DNA of 64,000 bases, taken from NCBI RefSeq assembly GCF_000241525.1, contig NZ_AHIL01000035.1:1-64000 (forward strand), given 5' to 3'. The first letter of the stretch is position 1. Each line of letters opens with the position of its first letter. Source of the DNA: Comamonas testosteroni ATCC 11996. GTDB taxonomy: Bacteria; Pseudomonadota; Gammaproteobacteria; Burkholderiales; Burkholderiaceae_C. Position numbers and translations under genes: made by a program. Below are positions 8,077 to 16,513 of the stretch, piece after piece. Below the pieces are notes generated by a model. The model did not search any database, was not told the origin of the DNA, and worked only from the letters and a program-made list of their open reading frames with translations.

Positions 8077-8207
8077 CTGCAGCGAATGCCGGTGGAACTA
8101 CAGACTTTTAATCTCGTGGTCGCAGGTTCGAATCCTGCCAGCAGTTGCAAAGCTGTTGTAGCTCAGCCTGGTAGAGCACGATGTTTCACCAATCCTTGTC
8201 GCTGCAA
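8077..8207 (+). ncRNA. Y RNA-like element 4, circularly permuted tRNA-Lys(UUU)-like module
   Basis: The Ro stem is TGCAGCGA (8078-8085) with TCGCTGCA (8199-8206), and GGTG (8091-8094) with CACC (8187-8190). Inside, in permuted order, are: an anticodon-like hairpin CTACAGA-CTTTTAA-TCTcGTGG (8098-8119) whose loop equals that of tRNA-Lys UUU; a T-arm GCAGG-TTCGAAT-CCTGC (8122-8138); a closed acceptor stem CAGCAG/CTGTTG (8139-8144 with 8153-8158, eight-base loop); TA; and a perfect D-arm GCTC-AGCCTGGTA-GAGC (8161-8177). All four tRNA arms are present, with the Ro stem joined between D and anticodon arms. Confidence 0.88.
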
Positions 8208-8332
8208 GACCGCCATCAATGACATGAACAACAAGGAAACGACTTGCGCAAAACCGGTCCAGGCAAGACGACTACCTCAGCAGACAGTCCGTTGTTGCGC
8301 TCCTGTTTGCGTAGGTCCTGAAGGAAATCAAG

Positions 8333-9559
8333 ATGTCCGAACACAATTACCAACTACTGGAAGTCGCTGGCGGCGTGCCCGTCAAGATGTGGACCAAGGG
8401 TGTGCCCGTGGAAACCGAGGCCCGGCAACAGCTGGCCAACGCCGCGCGTCTGCCCATTGTCTTCAAACATATTGCCGCCATGCCCGATGTGCACCTGGGC
8501 ATTGGTGCCACCATCGGCTCGGTGATTCCCACCGTCAAGGCCATCATCCCCGCAGCCGTCGGCGTGGATATCGGCTGCGGCATGATGGCCGCCAAGACCA
8601 CGCTTCGCGCCGAAGACCTGCCCGACAGCCTGGCCACGCTGCGCTCGGCCATCGAGAAAGCCGTGCCCCATGGGTCGGCACCCAAAAGCCGTGGCCGTGA
8701 TCCTGGCGCCTGGGAGAACCCTCCCGATCTGGTGGACCAGAAATGGGCCACGCTGGTGGACGAGTTCGACGCGCTGTGCGAGCTGCACCCCCGCCTGGAA
8801 AAGACCAATAACCGCAAGCACCTGGGAACTCTGGGTAGCGGCAATCACTTCGTGGAAGTGTGCCTGGACGAACTGGGCTTTGTCTGGTTCATGCTGCACT
8901 CGGGCTCACGTGGCGTGGGCAATGCCATCGGCAACCATTTCATCGAGCTGGCCAAGAAGGATGCCGAGCTGCACCAGCGCAATCTGCCCGACCAGGACCT
9001 GGCCTACCTTGAAGAGGGTGCCCGCTATTTTGGCGACTATGTGCGCGCCGTGTCCTGGGCGCAGAAGTTCGCCATGAGCAACCGCGAAGTGATGATGGCC
9101 AACCTGATCGCCACCGTGCGCCAGGTGATTACCAAGCCTTTCGAGTCCCACGTGGAGGCCGTGAACTGCCACCACAACTATGTGCAAAAGGAACATCACT
9201 TTGGCGAGGATGTGTTCGTCACCCGCAAGGGCGCCGTGAGCGCCAAGCGCGGCGAGATGGGCATCATCCCCGGCAGCATGGGCGCGCGCAGCTATATCGT
9301 GCGCGGCCTGGGCAACCCCGAGAGCTTTGAAAGCTGCAGCCACGGCGCGGGCCGCGTAATGAGCCGTACCAAGGCCAAAAAGCTGTACTCAGTGGCTGAC
9401 CAGATCAAGGCCACCGAAGGCGTGGAATGCCGCAAGGACGAAGGCGTGATCGACGAGATCCCCATGGCCTACAAGGACATCGACGCTGTCATGGCCGCCC
9501 AGAAGGACCTGGTGGAAGTGGTCCATACCCTCAAGCAGGTGATCTGCGTCAAGGGTTGA
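8333..9559 (+). CDS. rtcB: RtcB, GTP-dependent RNA ligase
   Basis: The 408-residue protein is the 3'-phosphate/2',3'-cyclic phosphate to 5'-OH RNA ligase that seals nuclease-cut tRNA. Visible family motifs are DVHLGIGATIGS (52-63), GVDIGCGM with metal-binding Cys82, GSGNHFVE (168-175), and SHGAGR whose His337 is the guanylylated residue. Length fits the E. coli type. AAGGAA lies about 8 bases before the ATG. It closes the sigma-54-driven rsr-Y RNA unit. No rtcA (RNA 3'-phosphate cyclase) follows in this window. Confidence 0.96.
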   Translation: MSEHNYQLLEVAGGVPVKMWTKGVPVETEARQQLANAARLPIVFKHIAAMPDVHLGIGATIGSVIPTVKAIIPAAVGVDIGCGMMAAKTTLRAEDLPDSLATLRSAIEKAVPHGSAPKSRGRDPGAWENPPDLVDQKWATLVDEFDALCELHPRLEKTNNRKHLGTLGSGNHFVEVCLDELGFVWFMLHSGSRGVGNAIGNHFIELAKKDAELHQRNLPDQDLAYLEEGARYFGDYVRAVSWAQKFAMSNREVMMANLIATVRQVITKPFESHVEAVNCHHNYVQKEHHFGEDVFVTRKGAVSAKRGEMGIIPGSMGARSYIVRGLGNPESFESCSHGAGRVMSRTKAKKLYSVADQIKATEGVECRKDEGVIDEIPMAYKDIDAVMAAQKDLVEVVHTLKQVICVKG

Positions 9560-9609
9560 ATGAAGCGGGAGCATGGACTCACGCCTCATTGCCAGAAAGG
9601 AGATCCATT

Positions 9610-9780
9610 GTGCAAACCATTGAGCACAAAGCCATTCCGGGTGCATTCCTTCTACTGGAGGTCATGCGCGCCATGCACTGCAAACAAAAGCACGACATGA
9701 CGGCGCTGCTTGCCGGTGAATCGGGCAAGCGAAGCTGGGGCTTCACCTCGCCCAATAGCAACCAAGACTTGCTCATTTAG
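9610..9780 (+). CDS. small unknown protein downstream of rtcB (56 aa)
   Basis: A 57-codon frame begins with GTG at 9610. It is preceded at ideal spacing by AAAGGAG (9596-9602) and ends TAG at 9778-9780. The predicted peptide starts VQTIEHKAIPGAFLLLEVM and has a basic, Cys- and His-containing middle (MHCKQKHDM). It has no signal peptide and I recognise no family. It lies 50 bases after the rtcB stop on the same strand, so it could be the last gene of the RNA-repair operon, or it could be a chance frame or a remnant. Confidence 0.4.
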   Translation: MQTIEHKAIPGAFLLLEVMRAMHCKQKHDMTALLAGESGKRSWGFTSPNSNQDLLI

Positions 9781-9918
9781 CAGGTTGTGCGATAGCGCAC
9801 AGGTGAAGCAGATTCCGAAAACGCGTGTGCAGAGGCGTTAAGCTCAGCGCCCGAGAAGTGCATATGCTCAAGCCTGGAGCAAGGTGCAAGCAGCGATTCG
9901 GTTTTGTTGGAGAGTTGA

Positions 9919-10875
9919 ATGAATGGTTCCGCAGTAGCGGCCCTACTACCGGTGATTGCGTTGATCGGTACAGGGTTTGGCTTGGCGCGTGTCGGACTGG
10001 TGCGACAGGCAGCAGTCAAGGACATGTCCAACCTTGTGTTCCTATTGCTGCTGCCTTCACTGCTGTTTCGCACCATGGCTCAGGTCCATATCGGCGAATT
10101 GGATTACCGACCGATTGGCGTGTATTTCCTATCGGCCATCATCGTATTCGTGACAACGATGCTGGTCTACGGCTTCAACACCCTGGCTGCGGCGCGCGGA
10201 TTGGCCAGCATGTTCAGCAATGCAGCCATGATCGGCGTACCGCTCGTGGGCCTGGCCTTTGGCGAGCAGGGACTGGTGACGCTGTTCACCTTGATCTCGG
10301 TGCACGCCCTGGTATTGCTGACGGCCGCGACCATGGTGTTCGAGTTGGCATCCTCCCGTGAACAGCATGCTGACGGCACCCACAACAAACGGTCCATGGG
10401 GCGCACTGTCTGGCAGGCAGTGCGCAATAGCGTCATCCACCCGGTGCCTTTGCCGATTCTGGCTGGCTTGCTGTGGTCATTGACAGGCTGGCCTCTGCCC
10501 GAAGTGCTTGATACCTCACTCAAGATGCTGGGCTCGGCCATGGGTCCCATGGCGTTGCTGCTCGTCGGCATCACGCTGGCCTACACCAGGATCGGAGCTC
10601 ACTGGCGAGCCGCGATGCGCATCACGCTGGTCAAGTCGCTGGTGCACCCACTTGTGTTTCTCGTCTGCGCCTGGACACTTCAACTGCGCGGCCCGGCCAT
10701 GGGGGTGATGCTGATCTGCTCAGCCTTGCCCGTGGGTGCCAACGCACTGCTCTTCACCCAGCGCTACCGGGTTGCCGAGGATGAGGTGGTGGCCAGCATT
10801 GCCCTCTCCACACTGCTGGCCCTGGTGACCATGCCGCTGCTGCTGATGCTGCTGCACGTCCTGCATGGGACATAG
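9919..10875 (+). CDS. AEC family transporter (auxin efflux carrier-like permease)
   Basis: The 318-residue integral membrane protein has about ten hydrophobic segments in the two-fold arrangement of the AEC/BASS-like fold. It opens with AVAALLPVIALIGTGFGLAR, and SALPVGANALLFTQRY near the C-terminus is typical of the family. Bacterial members export or exchange malonate, malate and other weak acids; the substrate here is not determinable. The ATG at 9919 is preceded by TTGGAGAG. The gene is monocistronic between the RNA-repair locus and a chemoreceptor gene. Confidence 0.85.
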   Translation: MNGSAVAALLPVIALIGTGFGLARVGLVRQAAVKDMSNLVFLLLLPSLLFRTMAQVHIGELDYRPIGVYFLSAIIVFVTTMLVYGFNTLAAARGLASMFSNAAMIGVPLVGLAFGEQGLVTLFTLISVHALVLLTAATMVFELASSREQHADGTHNKRSMGRTVWQAVRNSVIHPVPLPILAGLLWSLTGWPLPEVLDTSLKMLGSAMGPMALLLVGITLAYTRIGAHWRAAMRITLVKSLVHPLVFLVCAWTLQLRGPAMGVMLICSALPVGANALLFTQRYRVAEDEVVASIALSTLLALVTMPLLLMLLHVLHGT

Positions 10876-11294
10876 TTCATCAAGGTCGTCCTTCGCGTAT
10901 ATCCACCCTCGATTCAATCGGAGCTCGGTCTTGCCTGCCGACGCATGGCACTGCGGCATTGGCTGAAACATTGCAGTGAACCGGCCATGAGCAGGCCAGC
11001 GAAAGTGGGAGCAGATCTCGACCTGTCCTGAAAAAAAGCTTGGCTTTGGCGTCCAGGCAGCTACTCCCAAGTGCAGGACGGGATGACGCAGATCAGTAGA
11101 CAGGGAACAACGCTCATCCAGTTCGGCAAGGAGGAAGAAGACAAGGACTTGGGCGCTGTCGCTCAGAAGCCGCAATCACTCATAAAAAAAAAGGTGCCCC
11201 TGAAATCCGCACAAAGTTACACTTTGAATACATGAACACAAATTGACACGAGCTCTCAAACCGAAAACATTGGCTGCTAAAGGAGGCGCGCGAA
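10876..11294 (+). other. intergenic region with no gene recognised
   Basis: About 420 bases between the AEC transporter and the chemoreceptor. Frames on both strands look like shadows and none has a convincing ribosome-binding site. An A-rich run lies near 11184-11192. The only firm signal is AAAGGAGG at 11278-11285, the ribosome-binding site of the chemoreceptor gene. I found no clear flagellar sigma-28 promoter. Confidence 0.5.
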
Positions 11295-13028
11295 ATGGAT
11301 CGTTTGAAAATTTCCACTCGGCTGACTTTCTCGTTCATGACATTGATGGTGCTGATACTAGTGCTGGGAGGGGTGGCACTTTGGGGGTCGTCGACTCAGC
11401 GCTCAGCCCTCACCGACATCACCCAGAAGCAAATCCCGATCATTCGCACGCTGAACACCATCACGGATGGTGCCAATGAACAGGCGATTCAATTCCGCAA
11501 CCTAGCGATCTTTTCCACGGAGACGCTCCAGGCCTCGGCACGTGCCATGATTCAGAAGACCCGCACGGAGCTGGCTGGAGAAATGGATTCGCTGAGCAAG
11601 CACACTCACTCCGGCCTGGGGCAATCGCTGCTGGAGGATCTGAAGCAGCGGCGCGTGGCCTTCCTCAAATCCGGTGATGAATTCCTTGCACTGCTCGATC
11701 AGGGCCAAAGAGATGAAGCGCTGAAATTGCTGGAAACCCAACTACGCCCCAACCAGCTCGAATATCAGCGGGTTATCCGCAGCATGCTGGATCACCAGAC
11801 CCAAAGCTCCGACGTGGCCAGCCAGAAGGCTGAAGCTGCTGCCGACAATCTGTTCCAGGAAGTGTTGGCGGCAGGGGCAATCGCCATTCTTCTAGCGGTA
11901 ACCCTTGCCATCACGATTACTCGCTCCATCACACGCCCCCTGTCCCTGGCCATGGCAGCAGCCGACCGTGTGGCCAGAGGTGATCTCAGCGGCCAGATCA
12001 CGGTGAAATCTCAGGATGAGACCGGTCAACTGTTGAGTGCGCTGCAACGTATGCAACATAGCCTCGTGAGCACGGTGTCGGCGGTGCGCGGCAATGCTCA
12101 GGGAGTTGCGTCGGGCAGCGCTCAGATCGCCATGGGCAATAACGACCTATCCAGCCGCACGGAAGAGCAAGCAAGTGCTCTTGAACAAACTGCTGCATCC
12201 ATGGAGCAGTTGAGTGCGACGGTCAAACAAAATGCCGACAACGCACGCCAGGCCAATCAGATGGCTGTGAATGCATCCTCTGTTGCCACACAGGGCGGCG
12301 AAGTGGTCGCAGAGGTAGTGGAGACCATGAAGAGCATCAATGAAAGCAGCCACAGGATTTCCGACATCATCGGTGTCATTGATGGCATCGCTTTCCAGAC
12401 CAATATTCTGGCTTTGAACGCCGCCGTCGAAGCTGCCCGCGCCGGTGAGCAAGGGCGGGGCTTTGCAGTGGTTGCAAGCGAAGTACGGGCTCTGGCTGGA
12501 CGCTCAGCCGATGCAGCCAAGGAGATCAAGCAGCTCATTACCACCAGCGTCCAGCGCGTGGAGCAGGGCTCCATGCTCGTGGACAAAGCCGGCGAGACCA
12601 TGACCGATGTGGTCACGGCCATTCGGCGCGTCACCGATATCATGGGTGAAATCAGCGCTGCCAGCCACGAGCAAAGCTCGGGGATGGCCCAGATTGGGGA
12701 AGCCGTTACCCAAATGGATCAAACCACGCAGCAAAACGCAGCATTGGTCGAGGAAATGGCCGCCGCAGCCAGCAGCTTGCACAACCAAGCACAGTCGCTG
12801 GTCGAAGCAGTGGCAGTCTTCAAGTTGTCAGAGCACCAACAAAATACCTCTGCTGCAATGCAGGCAGCGTCGGTCAACCCATCAAGACCAGCGACAGTGG
12901 CAAAGGTATCGGAGTCGCCACCAAAGACCCTCGTGGCCACCAAGTCCCCTGTGCTGCGTCGACCAGTTGCCATTGCTGGAACACAGCAGGCTACGGATAA
13001 GAATGGCGATGACTGGGAAACTTTTTGA
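11295..13028 (+). CDS. methyl-accepting chemotaxis protein
   Basis: The 577-residue chemoreceptor has an N-terminal membrane segment (about 11-31) and a four-helix-type periplasmic domain, to about residue 190. A second membrane segment (about 192-212), a HAMP domain and a long cytoplasmic coiled coil follow. The coil carries the signalling hairpin [20 protein letters not shown]. The extreme C-terminus, DDWETF, resembles the NWETF pentapeptide that tethers CheR/CheB. The ligand is unknown. The ATG at 11295 is set by a strong AAAGGAGG ribosome-binding site, and a hairpin terminator follows the gene. Confidence 0.95.
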   Translation: MDRLKISTRLTFSFMTLMVLILVLGGVALWGSSTQRSALTDITQKQIPIIRTLNTITDGANEQAIQFRNLAIFSTETLQASARAMIQKTRTELAGEMDSLSKHTHSGLGQSLLEDLKQRRVAFLKSGDEFLALLDQGQRDEALKLLETQLRPNQLEYQRVIRSMLDHQTQSSDVASQKAEAAADNLFQEVLAAGAIAILLAVTLAITITRSITRPLSLAMAAADRVARGDLSGQITVKSQDETGQLLSALQRMQHSLVSTVSAVRGNAQGVASGSAQIAMGNNDLSSRTEEQASALEQTAASMEQLSATVKQNADNARQANQMAVNASSVATQGGEVVAEVVETMKSINESSHRISDIIGVIDGIAFQTNILALNAAVEAARAGEQGRGFAVVASEVRALAGRSADAAKEIKQLITTSVQRVEQGSMLVDKAGETMTDVVTAIRRVTDIMGEISAASHEQSSGMAQIGEAVTQMDQTTQQNAALVEEMAAAASSLHNQAQSLVEAVAVFKLSEHQQNTSAAMQAASVNPSRPATVAKVSESPPKTLVATKSPVLRRPVAIAGTQQATDKNGDDWETF

Positions 13029-13055
13029 GGAAGCTTCCGAGCAGATCCAGTGAAC

Positions 13056-13089
13056 AAAGGCGGTGAGGCGTCAAGCCTGCCGCCTTTTT
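13056..13089 (+). terminator. intrinsic terminator after the chemoreceptor gene
   Basis: AAAGGCGG pairs with CCGCCTTT around an inner AGGC/GCCT stem, followed by five T. It starts 28 bases after the stop codon of the chemoreceptor gene. Confidence 0.85.
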
Positions 13090-13450
13090 AACTGATCGGT
13101 GTCGTTGCATAACTGCGTGCTTTGCAGCAGATATGCGTAGACGATGAGCAACTCCACGCACCAGGACCTGCTGCCAGTGGCTCCTTGGGAGCATTACAAC
13201 GGCCAGCCCTGCGTGATGAGTCATCACCTCTGACAGCAACTCTGTTCTTATTCGAGACGATGATGGATCGGGATTCTGGGGGAGCTGCCTCCCCGCGCTA
13301 GAGCAGACATCCAAGTACTCGCATATCCCCGCCGTCTGCGGCGGTACTTCGCAGTTCACAGATTGTCATCATGGCCAGTTGGCTCGGGGCCCGGCTGGTC
13401 GCCCCACGCAAGGTGCAAGTTACGCGTTTCACGGAACGTGTACAGATGTT
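13090..13450. other. intergenic region, no supported gene
   Basis: About 360 bases between the chemoreceptor terminator and the end of the GlxA-type regulator gene. A 29-codon frame at 13144 (MSNSTHQDLLPV...) looks protein-like but has no ribosome-binding site and no recognised relative. Nothing else is convincing. Confidence 0.4.
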
Positions 13451-14395
13451 TTACAGTTCCACCCGAGCTTCGCGCCGTACAGCCTGTGGCGGCATGCCGA
13501 AGCCGCGCAGGAAGGCTTCGCGCATATGGCGCCGGTCACGAAAACCCGTCTCCCGAGCAATCACCTCCAGCGGATGCCGACTGCCCTCAATCATCAGCCG
13601 CGCGGCTTCAAGCCGAAGGCCCTCCACGGCTTTGGCGGGGGACTGGCCCGTCTCGGCCGTGAACACCCGGCTGAACTGGCGTGGACTCAAGCTGGCAGCC
13701 TCGGCCAGCTCTTCCACACTCAGTGCTTGAGAAAGGTTGCGCCGTGCATGCTCCAACGCCTGCTGGATACGGTCTGACTTGGGTGCCAGCTTGAGCATCT
13801 CCGAGTGCTGTGACTGTCCGCCCGAGCGGCGCTGGTGCATGACCAAGCGATGTGCAACCGACCGTGCAACCTTCGCGCCCAGGTCTTTTTCCACCAGCGC
13901 TAACGCCAGGTCGATCTCCGCTGTCATACCGGCAGAGGTCCAGATCGGTCCGTCGGCGATGTAGATGCGGTCGGCCTCAATCTGCGCCTGTGGGTGGCGC
14001 TGCTGCAAGGCCTCGGCCCAATACCAGTGCGTGGTGGCGCGGCGTCCGTCAAGCAGGCCCGCGTCGCCCAGCAGGAAAGCGCCCGTGCACAGACCGGCCA
14101 CGCGCCGCGCGGATACCGCCACCTTGCTCAGCAACCGGATCAGTTCCGGTGCCGGAGCGAAGTCCCTTGGAGTGAGGTTGCCCGCAACCAGCCAGGTGTC
14201 TGCCCTGCTGTGTAAGGTGAGGGGCTTTGCCTGCAATGCAAGCCCGGCCGAGGCTCGGGCCGTACCACTCATCGCATAGGTTTCCACCTCATAGAAGGGC
14301 TTCTCCACCATCAGGTTGGCGAGTTCGAACACGGCCTGGGTGGCCAGCGCCATGACTTGGAAGCCTTCCGGCAGCATGTAACCGATGCGGTGCAT
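13451..14395 (-). CDS. GlxA/AraC family transcriptional regulator (DJ-1/PfpI plus AraC HTH)
   Basis: The 314-residue protein has an N-terminal DJ-1/PfpI-type amidotransferase-like domain (about 1-190, with the nucleophile-elbow segment AGLCTGAFLL). A C-terminal double helix-turn-helix AraC domain follows (about 205-300, LSQALSVEELAEAASLSPRQFSR and ETGFRDRRHMREAF). The ATG at 14395 is preferred over an upstream TTG because GGAAAGGA lies just before it. It is divergent from the SDR gene with about 115 bases between, so it probably controls the SDR-thiolase-thioesterase genes. The inducer is unknown. Confidence 0.9.
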   Translation of the reverse strand: MHRIGYMLPEGFQVMALATQAVFELANLMVEKPFYEVETYAMSGTARASAGLALQAKPLTLHSRADTWLVAGNLTPRDFAPAPELIRLLSKVAVSARRVAGLCTGAFLLGDAGLLDGRRATTHWYWAEALQQRHPQAQIEADRIYIADGPIWTSAGMTAEIDLALALVEKDLGAKVARSVAHRLVMHQRRSGGQSQHSEMLKLAPKSDRIQQALEHARRNLSQALSVEELAEAASLSPRQFSRVFTAETGQSPAKAVEGLRLEAARLMIEGSRHPLEVIARETGFRDRRHMREAFLRGFGMPPQAVRREARVEL

Positions 14396-14511
14396 AAGGA
14401 ACGTCCTTTCCAATGTCCTTTTTCATGACTATATACGTCATTTACGACAAACCCCGCACATCGCACCATTGAGGCCATGGACAACATCCATCAACCTCAA
14501 GGAGTTTCACC

Positions 14512-15312
14512 ATGGCACAAACCCATCTCGGTACAGCTCTCATTACCGGGGCGTCCAGCGGCATCGGTGCGCTATATGCAGAAAAGCTCGCTCAGCGTGG
14601 CTATGACCTGATCCTGGTCGCCCGCAACCGCGAACAGCTGAACGTGCTGGCGAGCAGCATCAGCACTCGCACCGGCCGTGCGGTAGAAGTCCTGCCGACC
14701 GACCTGAACAACCGCGCTGAACTGGCGCGCGTGGAAGAGCAATTGCGCACGGACGCCAGCATCACCTTGCTGGTCAACAACGCGGGCATGGGCACACATA
14801 CGCCCCTGCTGCACAGCGACGTTGAAAAGATGACCCGCATGGTCGATCTGAATGCCACGGTACCTATGCGGCTGGCCTATGCGGCGGCTCCCGGCTTCGT
14901 GGCTCGCGGACGTGGAGCGATCATCAACATTGCTTCCGTCGTCGCCATCTCCCCAGAGACCCTGAATGGCGTCTATGGCGCCAGCAAGGCTTTTGTGCTG
15001 GCCTTCAGTCAGTCGCTTCAGCATGAGTTGACCGACAAAGGTGTTCGGGTACAGGCAGTGCTGCCCGGTGCTACGGCCACGGACTTCTGGGCCATCGGCG
15101 GATTGCCGGTAGAGAACCTGGATGCAAGCATCGTGATGAGCGCCGAAGACCTCGTCGATGCCGCATTGCTGGGGTTTGAGCGTGGAGAAAAGGTATCCAT
15201 TCCCTCGCTGCATGCTGGCGAGAAGTGGGATGCCTATGAGAGCGCACGCCGAGCTATGGCCGGCCAGTTGTCCAGCAACATCGTCGCCCAGCGCTACGCC
15301 GCTGCGCACTGA
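14512..15312 (+). CDS. SDR family NAD(P)-dependent oxidoreductase
   Basis: The 266-residue classical short-chain dehydrogenase has the Rossmann motif ITGASSGIGALYAEKLA near the N-terminus, NNAGMG, and the catalytic Tyr-Lys pair in VYGASKAFVLAFSQSL, with Ser upstream in IINIASVVAIS. CAAGGAGTTTCACC precedes the ATG. The neighbouring thiolase and thioesterase suggest work on an acyl-CoA or keto compound, but this is inference. It begins a three-gene unit divergent from the GlxA-type regulator. Confidence 0.9.
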   Translation: MAQTHLGTALITGASSGIGALYAEKLAQRGYDLILVARNREQLNVLASSISTRTGRAVEVLPTDLNNRAELARVEEQLRTDASITLLVNNAGMGTHTPLLHSDVEKMTRMVDLNATVPMRLAYAAAPGFVARGRGAIINIASVVAISPETLNGVYGASKAFVLAFSQSLQHELTDKGVRVQAVLPGATATDFWAIGGLPVENLDASIVMSAEDLVDAALLGFERGEKVSIPSLHAGEKWDAYESARRAMAGQLSSNIVAQRYAAAH

Positions 15313-15333
15313 CTATCGCAAGGAGCCCATGTC

Positions 15334-16467
15334 ATGAAAGCCGTTATTGCAGCTTATGCGCGCTCGCCGTTTCACTTCGCCCGCAAAGGCCGCTTGGCCG
15401 AAATGCGGCCGGACACGCTGGCAGCCCAGGTCGTACAGGGTTTGTTGAAGCGCTCGGACCTCGATTCTGCACTCCTGGAGGACGTGATCCTCGGCTGTGC
15501 CTACCCCGAGGCCTCGCAAGGCAACAATCTGGCGCGCATCGTCGGTCTGCTGGCCGGCCTGCCCGAAACCGTGGGAGGCATGACCGTGAACCGGTTTTGC
15601 GGCTCGTCGATGCAGGCCGTGCATATTGCCGCAGCACAGATCGAGGCCGGCATGGGCGACGCCTTCCTCTGCGTGGGTGTCGAATCCATGACGATGGTTC
15701 CGCAGGGCGGCTTCAACTTCTCGCCGAACCCCCAGTTGCAGGCAAATACCGACGCCTATATTTCAATGGGCGAAACAGCGGAAAACGTCGCGCAGAGATG
15801 GGGAGTGAGCCGCGCCGACCAGGAGTTGCTGGCACTGCAATCCCATCTGAAAGCCGCCGCTGCTCGCGACCAGGGTCTGCTGATCGATGAAATCCTGCCT
15901 ATTCTTTTACCGGATGGAGAGCTGCTGGATGCAGACGGCTGCATACGCCCCGCCACCACACTGGAGGCACTGGCCGGGCTCAAGCCTGCCTTCAAGCCTG
16001 ATGGCGTGGTCACGGCGGGCACATCGTCGCCGTTGACCGATGGCGCTGCTGCTGTGCTGGTCACCCGTGACGATTTTGCCGAACGCCATGGTCTGCAGGC
16101 ACTGGCGCGCATCCGCAGCTTCGCGACCGTGGGAGTGGACCCGGCGATCATGGGCATAGGTCCGATACCTGCCGCACGCAAGGCGCTGGCCCGTGCAGGT
16201 CTCACTGTGGCCGATCTGGATGTGGTTGAGATCAACGAAGCTTTTTCGTCGCAGGCGCTGGCCTGCATCCGAGACCTCGGCCTGGACATGGCAACCGTGA
16301 ATATCGACGGCGGCGGGCTGGCCATCGGTCATCCACTTGGCGCCACTGGTGCGCGTATCACAGGTAAGGCAGCTGCCTTGCTTGCACGACAGCAGGGACG
16401 ATATGCCCTGGCCACTCAATGCATCGGCGGTGGGCAAGGTATTGCTACGGTGCTGGAGAGACCGTGA
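15334..16467 (+). CDS. thiolase family protein (acetyl-CoA C-acyltransferase)
   Basis: The 377-residue protein has the full set of thiolase catalytic signatures: NRFCGSSMQAVHIAA around the nucleophile Cys near residue 89, NEAFSSQALACIRDLG, GGGLAIGHPLGATGARI with the His, and CIGGGQG with the second Cys. Thiolases split or form 3-ketoacyl-CoA. It lies 21 bases after the SDR gene with AAGGAG upstream, so the two are probably co-transcribed. It is slightly shorter than the usual 390 residues but lacks no motif. Confidence 0.92.
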   Translation: MKAVIAAYARSPFHFARKGRLAEMRPDTLAAQVVQGLLKRSDLDSALLEDVILGCAYPEASQGNNLARIVGLLAGLPETVGGMTVNRFCGSSMQAVHIAAAQIEAGMGDAFLCVGVESMTMVPQGGFNFSPNPQLQANTDAYISMGETAENVAQRWGVSRADQELLALQSHLKAAAARDQGLLIDEILPILLPDGELLDADGCIRPATTLEALAGLKPAFKPDGVVTAGTSSPLTDGAAAVLVTRDDFAERHGLQALARIRSFATVGVDPAIMGIGPIPAARKALARAGLTVADLDVVEINEAFSSQALACIRDLGLDMATVNIDGGGLAIGHPLGATGARITGKAAALLARQQGRYALATQCIGGGQGIATVLERP

Positions 16468-16513
16468 GCTCATATCGACAGAGACCAAGACTTCAACCCC
16501 ACTCAAGGAAACC

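Noticed and set aside
7796-8138. Canonical tRNA genes suggested by T-loops TTCGATT and TTCGAAT
   Set aside because: The arms are in permuted order, the acceptor stems are closed by loops, and no 3' CCA-type end exists. They are parts of Y-RNA-like elements.
7751-8161. Open reading frames on both strands across the Y-RNA region
   Set aside because: They run through four structured elements with covarying stems, lack ribosome-binding sites and resemble no protein.
13144-13233. 29-codon frame MSNSTHQDLLPV after the chemoreceptor gene
   Set aside because: No ribosome-binding site, very short, and no recognisable relative.
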